Source of the DNA: an uncultured Clostridia bacterium
GTDB taxonomy: Bacteria; Bacillota; Clostridia; Christensenellales; Aristaeellaceae
Length of the DNA: 5,110 nt
Assembly (NCBI GenBank): GCA_946410395.1
Contig: CAMKAE010000165.1
Span: forward strand, 1-5,110
Direction of reading: 5' to 3'
Under the pieces are notes generated by a model. That model was not told the origin of the DNA. It worked only from the letters and a program-made list of their open reading frames with translations, and did not search any database. Below, one piece after another: positions 1 through 4,589 of this stretch (its first letter is position 1; each line of letters opens with the position of its first letter). The position numbers were made by a program, and so were the translations under genes.

Positions 1-26
1 TTCTCAACCATTTCCATGCGATCCAT
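1..26 (-). CDS. 5' end of a leftward gene, truncated by the window edge
   Basis: Only eight complete codons are visible, reading MDRMEMVE. The ATG at 26-24 is chosen because an AGGAGG Shine-Dalgarno (40-35) lies 8 nt upstream. The ATG at 32-30 is too close to that site, and the ATGs at 17 and 11 are too far. The product cannot be identified from eight residues. Such a start (acidic, M-E-x-V-E) would fit small clostridial UBA-like/DUF4342 proteins, which often open this way, but that is a guess. The gene is divergent from the alarmone synthetase gene, with about 280 bp between the two start codons. Confidence 0.6.
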
Positions 27-34
27 TCTCATTT

Positions 35-40
35 CCTCCT
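35..40 (-). promoter_or_regulatory. Ribosome binding site of the leftward gene
   Basis: The minus strand reads AGGAGG, a perfect match to the anti-Shine-Dalgarno core, 8 nt before the ATG at 26. It is the main evidence that a real gene starts at the left edge. A weak 4-bp stem (43-46 with 52-55) sits just upstream of it in the mRNA. Confidence 0.75.
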
Positions 41-190
41 GTGGGCCTTGCGCCCTGTTCTCTCTGTTCCCCCTCGGGACGGTTTGATCTTATCGCCCGA
101 AAATGACAGACACAGGGGAAATCAGATTAGAAAACCATGAGAATTCTCCGCGAAACAATTCATTTACAAATTGGGCTTGCAGCCCGCACC

Positions 191-219
191 AGTATAGCAG
201 AACACATGCCGAAACACAA
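191..219 (-). promoter_or_regulatory. Candidate sigma-A promoter for the leftward gene
   Basis: On the minus strand, TTGTGT (219-214) is followed after 17 nt by TATACT (196-191). The -10 is good (5 of 6); the -35 matches only the TTG. Transcription would start near 184, giving a leader of about 158 nt. That leader would contain a small stem at 173-185, a 10-bp palindrome at 139-148 and a bulged stem at 74-100. No better minus-strand promoter is visible in the gap. Confidence 0.4.
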
Positions 220-231
220 GACCGGCGTCCA

Positions 232-259
232 TTGACTTTCCGCTACGGGCGGTTATAAT
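232..259 (+). promoter_or_regulatory. Sigma-A promoter of the alarmone synthetase gene
   Basis: TTGACT (232-237) and a perfect TATAAT (254-259) are separated by 16 nt. This is the best promoter in the window. The expected start of transcription is near 265-267, which gives a short leader of about 40 nt carrying one small upstream ORF. Confidence 0.8.
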
Positions 260-260
260 A

Positions 261-270
261 CTACTAGTAG
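261..270. promoter_or_regulatory. 10-bp palindrome at the transcription start, possible operator
   Basis: CTACTAGTAG is a perfect inverted repeat directly after the -10 box, centred on the predicted +1. Its position suits a repressor site that would block RNA polymerase, but no regulator family is recognised from it. A palindrome this short can also arise by chance. Confidence 0.3.
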
Positions 271-281
271 AGGAAACACCC

Positions 282-302
282 ATGAACCGACGGGGAGTGT
301 GA
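282..302 (+). CDS. Possible six-codon upstream ORF (MNRRGV)
   Basis: ATG AAC CGA CGG GGA GTG TGA follows a reasonable Shine-Dalgarno (GAGGA, 270-274) with the normal 7-8 nt gap. It is in the same frame as the alarmone synthetase gene and stops 3 nt before that gene's TTG start. The synthetase's own ribosome binding site lies inside this ORF. If translated, it could couple or dampen initiation at the TTG. It may also be a chance ORF, or the remains of an older, longer N-terminus. Confidence 0.3.
   Translation: MNRRGV
292..297 (+). promoter_or_regulatory. Ribosome binding site that supports the TTG start at 306
   Basis: GGGGAG ends 8 nt before TTG (306-308). The next in-frame ATG (330) has no purine-rich site before it. 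The earlier in-frame ATG (282) is cut off by TGA at 300-302. This makes TTG 306 the best start. Confidence 0.6.
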
Positions 303-305
303 GCC

Positions 306-986
306 TTGAGCGAGATCAATACTGCCTCCATGCTGCAGATGACCAGTGAGTTTCAGCGGATGGTGGACGAATTCTTTGAAGTGCAGTGCCGCTATCAGGC
401 GGCCATCCGGCAGGTGCAGACCAAACTGGAGAACCTCGACGATGAGTACCAGCTCCGACACCGCCGCAATCCCATCCACTCCATCTCGAGCCGGATGAAG
501 ACGATCCAGAGCATGATGGACAAGCTGCGGCGCAGAGGCCAGCCCATCAGCATTGCCTCTGCGGTGGAGAACCTGTACGACATCGCGGGCATGCGGGTCA
601 TCTGTTCCTATATTCAGGACATCTATACCGTCGCCGACGCGCTGACCGCCCAGGACGATATTCATGTCCTGCGGGTCCGCGACTATATCAGGAATCCCAA
701 ACCCAACGGCTACCGCAGCCTGCACCTGGTCATCGAGGTGCCGGTCTTCCTCTCACAGGGAAGGGTGACGGTGCCGGTGGAGGTACAGATCCGGACGATC
801 GCCATGGACTTCTGGGCGACGCTCGAGCACACTCTGCGCTACAAAAAGCCCGGGACGGTGCCGGAGGAGATCTCCGCGGCCCTGTTGCAGACCGCCTCGG
901 ACATCACCATGCTCGACGAGCGGATGCAGCGCATTCACGACAAGGTGGAGGCGCTGAACAGCGGCGAGAAGGGCACAAATACATAA
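306..986 (+). CDS. relQ: Small alarmone synthetase, GTP pyrophosphokinase (RelQ/YjbM type)
   Basis: A 226-aa cytosolic enzyme predicted to transfer pyrophosphate from ATP to GTP or GDP, making (p)ppGpp. It is a single-domain synthetase of the RelA/SpoT family: there is no HD hydrolase domain and no TGS or ACT region, and the length is close to the roughly 210 aa of RelQ. Visible signatures, in order, are SSRMKTIQSMMDK (61-73), the nucleotide-binding stretch; DIAGMRV (92-98), whose Asp92 is the expected metal ligand; RDYIRNPKPNGYRSLH (125-140), the GTP-binding strand and loop; EVQIRT (159-164), whose Glu159 is the second acidic catalytic residue; and FWATLEH (169-175) followed by YK. A helical C-terminus follows, as used in RelQ tetramers. 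The TTG start and the upstream ORF suggest modest expression. RelQ is favoured over RelP by overall similarity, but the subclass is not certain. No terminator is visible after the TAA stop. Confidence 0.93.
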   Translation: MSEINTASMLQMTSEFQRMVDEFFEVQCRYQAAIRQVQTKLENLDDEYQLRHRRNPIHSISSRMKTIQSMMDKLRRRGQPISIASAVENLYDIAGMRVICSYIQDIYTVADALTAQDDIHVLRVRDYIRNPKPNGYRSLHLVIEVPVFLSQGRVTVPVEVQIRTIAMDFWATLEHTLRYKKPGTVPEEISAALLQTASDITMLDERMQRIHDKVEALNSGEKGTNT

Positions 987-1034
987 AACATACAAAATCT
1001 GGCTGCATAATTGTCAACAGATGGAAATTTGCGC

Positions 1035-1062
1035 TTGCATTTTTTCCAAAATTGTCTATAAT
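1035..1062 (+). promoter_or_regulatory. Promoter of the structured RNA and zinc-ribbon gene
   Basis: TTGCAT (1035-1040) and a perfect TATAAT (1057-1062) are separated by 16 nt in an AT-rich stretch. The predicted start, about 6-7 nt after the -10, coincides with the first base pair of the long terminal helix at 1068. This agreement supports both calls. Confidence 0.7.
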
Positions 1063-1067
1063 GAGCA

Positions 1068-1285
1068 TCGGCAGGTTCCGCGGGTCTGTGGTTGAAAGCC
1101 GAAGCCAGTCGCAGGCAAAGCGGTCCACGTAATCCGTTCAAAGCAGCGGGGAGCATGGTGCGGTCTAGATGTAAGTCCGTCCGGGAGCGATCCCGAGAGA
1201 AGTGCGTGAGGGCGCTGAAGCGCAGAGCTACCTTCCAGACGGCGTGTGTGGGGTCAAAGACCAGGTCAGCCGCGGAAATTGCCGA
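1068..1285 (+). ncRNA. Structured non-coding RNA of about 218 nt, possibly raiA motif
   Basis: The two ends pair: 1068-1083 with 1270-1285 form 15 of 16 pairs, including one G-U, with a single G-A mismatch (1075/1278). Inside, 1182-1195 is a 5-bp hairpin with a GCGA (GNRA) loop. Positions 1212-1223 form a 4-bp hairpin with a UGAA loop. Both are enclosed by CCGUC (1177-1181) paired with GACGG (1238-1242). GGUC/GACC (1252-1255 with 1259-1262) makes a further hairpin beside the closing helix, and GCC/GGC (1104-1106 with 1114-1116) may form one in the 5' half. No convincing ORF begins here and no intrinsic terminator separates it from the zinc-ribbon start 27 nt downstream, so it is either a 5' leader or an RNA processed from one. 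Its length and closed, multi-branched shape recall the raiA-motif RNA of Clostridia and Actinobacteria. It does not look like a T-box or cobalamin riboswitch, 6S RNA or SRP RNA. The structure is directly seen; the family name is a hypothesis. Confidence 0.65.
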
Positions 1286-1312
1286 ATATTAATACTTTGG
1301 GGGTTCCTATCC

Positions 1313-1603
1313 ATGTACGAAGACAAGGTTCTCGTGTGCAAAGACTGTGGCAATGAGTTCGTCTGGACCGCTGGTGAACAGGCGTTCTATGCCGAGCGTG
1401 GTCTGCAGAATGCGCCGGCCCGCTGCCGTGACTGCCGTCAGGCCCGCAAGGCCAGCCGTGCCGACAACGGCGCTCCCCGCGAAATGCATACCATTGTCTG
1501 CTCCAACTGCGGCAAGGAAGACCAGGTCAACTTCCTGCCCCGCGGCGACGCCCCGGTCTATTGCCGTGAGTGCTATGCCGCCATCCGTGCCCAGCGCGGC
1601 TGA
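1313..1603 (+). CDS. Small protein with two zinc ribbons (zf-trcl type)
   Basis: A 96-aa protein with two four-cysteine zinc sites. The first is C9-x2-C12 with C38-x2-C41 around the hallmark FVWTAGEQAFYAERG (16-30), which matches the 'probable zinc-ribbon' zf-trcl domain. The second is C63-x2-C66 with C84-x2-C87, in the CSNCGKE...PVYCRECY pattern. Family knowledge gives a zinc-binding fold and a probable nucleic-acid or ribosome-related role, but no biochemical function is established. The ATG at 1313 is preferred because the conserved domain starts immediately after it and a GGGGG site lies 9 nt upstream. The in-frame ATG at 1202 would lie within the structured RNA and add 37 residues unlike the family. 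The basic, Arg-rich linker (42-57) could contact RNA. It is the last gene before a strong terminator. Confidence 0.88.
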   Translation: MYEDKVLVCKDCGNEFVWTAGEQAFYAERGLQNAPARCRDCRQARKASRADNGAPREMHTIVCSNCGKEDQVNFLPRGDAPVYCRECYAAIRAQRG

Positions 1604-1612
1604 TTGATCGAC

Positions 1613-1648
1613 AAAAAAGGGCCTTCCGTTTTCGGGAGGCTCTTTTCT
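1613..1648 (+). terminator. Intrinsic terminator after the zinc-ribbon gene
   Basis: A 12-bp stem (1617-1628 with 1633-1644, two G-U pairs) has a UUUU loop and is followed by UUCU. The A-run before it (1613-1618) pairs partly with the U-run after it. It starts 10 nt after the stop codon. Confidence 0.85.
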
Positions 1649-1668
1649 CGTGGCGGTGCGAAGGCATC

Positions 1669-1697
1669 TTTTCAAAACCCGGATTCTGCGCTATAAT
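1669..1697 (+). promoter_or_regulatory. Promoter of the binding-protein/GHMP-kinase operon
   Basis: A perfect TATAAT (1692-1697) lies 17 nt after TTTTCA (1669-1674), a 4 of 6 match to the -35. It follows the preceding terminator by about 20 nt, so the operon is transcribed independently. Transcription would start near 1704, leaving a leader of about 30 nt. No operator repeat is obvious. Confidence 0.6.
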
Positions 1698-1733
1698 ACG
1701 GTATGATTCCGAGACAAGAAGGGGGACTTCCCG

Positions 1734-3251
1734 ATGAAACGACTGAGTGCGGCGCTGCTGGCGCTGATGATGCTGCTTGCGCTGGTTCCGGCAGCCCTGG
1801 GCGAAGAAAGCAGCCCGTTCACAATGGCCGGTTTTGAGGGCTCATCCGGAAGAGTTTGGGAGAACAGCCTGTTCTTCAAGCGCATGGCGGAGCGCACAGG
1901 CGTATCCTTCAACAGCTTTCAGCCCTTTTATGATCACACGGAATACAGCCGCTGGAAGAGCGCGCTGGACCCGAAAGGCGAGCTTCCGGACGTGCTGTTC
2001 AAAGCCTCGCTGAGCGACGGAGAAGCCCGGACGCTATTTGATCGCGGCGTGCTGATCGACCTGAAGCCCTACATCAACGAGGAAGTCATGCCCAACCTCT
2101 GCGCGCTGCTGAAGGACCAGCCTGCGCTGTGGACCGAAATGACCCTGGAAGGTCATGTCATCACCCTGCCGGTGATCGACAGCCTCCAGCTGAACGATGC
2201 CCTCTGGATCAACATCAAATGGCTGGAAGCCCTGAAAATGGAGAAGCCCACGACGGCCGAGGAGCTGACGGCGGTGCTGCGGGCCTTCAAGACGATGGAT
2301 CCGAACATGAATGGACGGTCAGATGAGATTCCGCTGACCTTTACAGGCCTGTGGGAGCTGCGTTTTCTCCAGCACGCCTTTGGGCTCAATATGAACGACT
2401 ATTATCTCACCGCGGACGCGGAGGGCATCGTGACCGCCCCCATCACCTCCGATCAGAACCGGGCTTTCCTGGCATGGCTGCACACGCTGTGGGACGAGGG
2501 GCTCATCGATCACAGCGGGCTGCTCACGCCGGACTCCATGCGCCAGGTCACGGACAGCAAAAACGTGCCCTACGGCATCGTGTTCGGGCCGGCCTGGAGC
2601 AACACGATCATGCCCGCAGAGGTCAGCGGGGACTATAAGGTGCTGATGCCCTTGCAATACAACGGGACGCAGACGTACCGCAGCCTGCTCGGCCAGCTGA
2701 CGCGCGGCTGCTTCGCGGTGACCTCCGCCTGCCGCGACCCGGAGACCGTGCTCCGCTGGGCAGATGATCTCTACAGCCGGGATGGCTGTTTTCTGGCCCG
2801 CTGCGGCGAGCAGGACAAAGAATACAGGCTGAACGAGGACGGTTCGTGGCAGTGGCTCGCGGCCACCGAGAACCTGAACCGCGACGTCATTCTGCCGGCC
2901 ACCATCGATGGCGGCGCAAATCTCCACGGATACATTCATCCCGATTACTGGCTGAGATTCGACGACGAGTCGATCCGCAGCGAAAAGGAACAGATGGCGG
3001 AGCTGGCGGCGATTGCCACGGAGCCCTGCCCGCAGGTCATGCTGACCGCAGATGAAGCGCAAAAGTTGGCGGATCGCTGGCCTCAGATCGGGGTTTACGC
3101 CGAAACACAGATGATGCATTTTGTCACCGGCGACGTGCCGCTCAACGATGAGACGTGGGCGGACTTCTGTGCACAGATCCAGGCGCTTGGCATGGACGAT
3201 GTCGTTGCGCTCTGGCAGGGTGCGCTGGACAGAGAGGGAGGAGCACAATGA
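1734..3251 (+). CDS. Secreted extracellular solute-binding protein, family 1 (sugar ABC type)
   Basis: A 505-aa exported protein of the LplA/YtcQ/AlgQ-like branch of family-1 binding proteins, which deliver oligosaccharides or polysaccharide fragments to ABC importers. Residues 1-23 are a signal peptide: MKR, a Leu/Ala/Met core, and a probable type I cleavage site after A-L-G, before EESS. There is no lipobox cysteine. Diagnostic regions are the DPNMNGRSDEIPLT loop (189-202), an EF-hand-like calcium-site sequence in this family; LWINIKWLEALKMEKPTTAEEL (start at 157), the usual 'naive reader' segment before the second lobe; and the C-terminal FVTGDVPLNDETWADF (463-478) with LGMDDVVALWQGALDR after it. 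The start is supported by an AAGGGGGA site 7-8 nt upstream. The ligand is unknown; the downstream GHMP kinase hints at galactose or another hexose. No permease or ATPase genes are present in the window, so it must share an importer encoded elsewhere. Confidence 0.87.
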   Translation: MKRLSAALLALMMLLALVPAALGEESSPFTMAGFEGSSGRVWENSLFFKRMAERTGVSFNSFQPFYDHTEYSRWKSALDPKGELPDVLFKASLSDGEARTLFDRGVLIDLKPYINEEVMPNLCALLKDQPALWTEMTLEGHVITLPVIDSLQLNDALWINIKWLEALKMEKPTTAEELTAVLRAFKTMDPNMNGRSDEIPLTFTGLWELRFLQHAFGLNMNDYYLTADAEGIVTAPITSDQNRAFLAWLHTLWDEGLIDHSGLLTPDSMRQVTDSKNVPYGIVFGPAWSNTIMPAEVSGDYKVLMPLQYNGTQTYRSLLGQLTRGCFAVTSACRDPETVLRWADDLYSRDGCFLARCGEQDKEYRLNEDGSWQWLAATENLNRDVILPATIDGGANLHGYIHPDYWLRFDDESIRSEKEQMAELAAIATEPCPQVMLTADEAQKLADRWPQIGVYAETQMMHFVTGDVPLNDETWADFCAQIQALGMDDVVALWQGALDREGGAQ

Positions 3252-4528
3252 GCCTTTATGCGGAGATGATCCGCCGCCTGACGGATCCGGATGTGGTTTG
3301 CGAGCTCGGCAAGCTGTACGGGACGCGCAGCGGACAGATGGTGCTGCAGCACAACCGCCACGAGAGAGCGCTGGTACGCCATGAGAAGGCCTTTCAATCG
3401 GACGGGCCCGTGTACCTGATCAGCGCGCCGGGCCGGACGGAAATCGGCGGCAACCACACGGACCACAATCACGGCCTTGTGCTGGCGGCTTCGGTGAACC
3501 TGGACACGCTCGCGGCCGTCTCGCCGCGCGCGGACAGGACCGTGAACATCCACTCCGACGGCTACCCGCCGCTGACGCTGGACCTGACCGACCTGGAAAA
3601 GCGCCCTGAAGAGGAGGGGACCACCGCGGCGCTGGTCCGGGGCGTCGCGGCCCGCATGGCAGAGCTCGGGTATGCCGTCGGGGGCTTCGACGCGGTCGTG
3701 ACCTCGACCGTGGCGTCCGGCAGCGGGCTCTCGTCCTCCGCGGCGTTTGAGGTGCTGACGGCGGCGATCTTCGACAGGCTCTACAACGGCATGCGGATGG
3801 ATTTCGTCACCCAGGCCAAGGTGGGACAGTATGCGGAGAACGCGTATTTCGGCAAGCCCTCCGGCCTGCTGGATCAGATGGCCTCCGCGGCCGGCGGACT
3901 GGTGACGGTGGACTTCGGCGCGGAAGAGCCACGGGTCCGGCGGCTCGCCTACGATTTTGCGGCGAAGGGCTACGCGCTCGTGGTGGTGGCCACCGGCGGC
4001 AGCCACGCCGACCTGACCGCGGATTATGCCGCGATTCCCCTCGAGATGAAAGAGGTGGCGGCATACTTCGGCCAGACCGTGCTCCGGCATGTGCGGCCGG
4101 AGGAGTTTGAGGCCGCCATCCCGCAGCTGCGGGGCAAGGTCAGCGACCGGGCCATCATGCGCGCCATGCATTTCTACCGGGAGAATGACCGTGTGCGGCA
4201 GCAGGTGGACGCGCTGGAGCGGGATGACCTGGATGCGTTCTTCGACGCCATCATCGCCAGCGGGCGATCCTCGTTCATGTATCTGCAGAATGTCTGGGCC
4301 AGGCCGGAGGACCAGAGCCTCTCCCTGGCACTGGCCATGGCGGAGGGCATGCTGGAGGGCCGCGGCGCCTGGCGTATTCACGGCGGCGGTTTTGCCGGAA
4401 CGACCCTGAACTTCGTGCCCGCCGACATGCTCGATCGCTTTGTCGCGGTCATGAATGAGGCTTTTGGCCCGCAGGCCTGCAGCGTGCTGGACATCCGGCC
4501 CGTGGGGGCGAACGTGCTGGCGATCTGA
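3248..4528 (+). CDS. Galactokinase-family GHMP sugar kinase (galK-like, divergent)
   Basis: A 426-aa cytosolic kinase expected to phosphorylate a sugar at C1 with ATP, as galactokinase does in the Leloir pathway. The ATG is part of an ATGA overlap with the upstream stop and has a GGGAGGAG site 4-6 nt before it, so translation is probably coupled. Signatures: APGRTEIGGNHTDHN (60-74), equivalent to the galactokinase signature GRVNLIGEHTDYN; GSGLSSSAAFE (158-168), the ATP-phosphate loop; SGLLDQMAS (206-214), whose Asp209 is the expected catalytic base; and IHGGGFAGTT (377-386), motif 3. Arg63, His70 and Asp72 are kept. The sugar-contacting Glu of classical enzymes is Asn69, and the final GAGFGGC is changed to GGGFAGT. 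A 50-residue N-terminal extension precedes the core. This pattern fits a known clostridial subfamily usually annotated as galactokinase. Galactose is likely but not proved. Confidence 0.88.
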   Translation: MSLYAEMIRRLTDPDVVCELGKLYGTRSGQMVLQHNRHERALVRHEKAFQSDGPVYLISAPGRTEIGGNHTDHNHGLVLAASVNLDTLAAVSPRADRTVNIHSDGYPPLTLDLTDLEKRPEEEGTTAALVRGVAARMAELGYAVGGFDAVVTSTVASGSGLSSSAAFEVLTAAIFDRLYNGMRMDFVTQAKVGQYAENAYFGKPSGLLDQMASAAGGLVTVDFGAEEPRVRRLAYDFAAKGYALVVVATGGSHADLTADYAAIPLEMKEVAAYFGQTVLRHVRPEEFEAAIPQLRGKVSDRAIMRAMHFYRENDRVRQQVDALERDDLDAFFDAIIASGRSSFMYLQNVWARPEDQSLSLALAMAEGMLEGRGAWRIHGGGFAGTTLNFVPADMLDRFVAVMNEAFGPQACSVLDIRPVGANVLAI

Positions 4529-4542
4529 GAGACGGATCGCGC

Positions 4543-4577
4543 AAAAGGAACGGCCGCAAGGTACGGCCGTTCCTTTT
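4543..4577. terminator. Bidirectional intrinsic terminator between convergent genes
   Basis: A perfect 14-bp inverted repeat (4543-4556 with 4564-4577) has a 7-nt loop. It carries AAAA on one side and TTTT on the other, so it can stop transcription from both the GHMP kinase (stop codon 15 nt upstream) and the leftward DUF4956 gene (stop codon 13 nt away). Confidence 0.9.
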
Positions 4578-4589
4578 ACATGGATGAAA

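Noticed and set aside
264..725. A 153-aa minus-strand open frame opposite the alarmone synthetase
   Set aside because: Antisense shadow; the + strand frame contains every synthetase motif.
1092..1292. A 66-aa + strand open frame inside the structured RNA
   Set aside because: Arg/Ser-rich without a domain, poor initiation context, and it crosses the helices that explain the region better.
1202..1312. N-terminal extension of the zinc-ribbon protein to an ATG at 1202
   Set aside because: It would place 37 non-conserved residues inside the structured RNA. The family's conserved start lies at 1313.
1068..1312. T-box, cobalamin riboswitch, 6S RNA or SRP RNA as the identity of the leader
   Set aside because: No T-box consensus with an antiterminator, no cobalamin-type conserved core, no single long rod with a central bubble as in 6S, and no SRP GNAR/GGAA hairpin core were seen.
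2319..3248. A 309-aa open frame on the minus strand opposite the binding protein
   Set aside because: Same reason: its composition is that of an antisense shadow, and the + strand protein is a clear family member from signal peptide to C-terminus.
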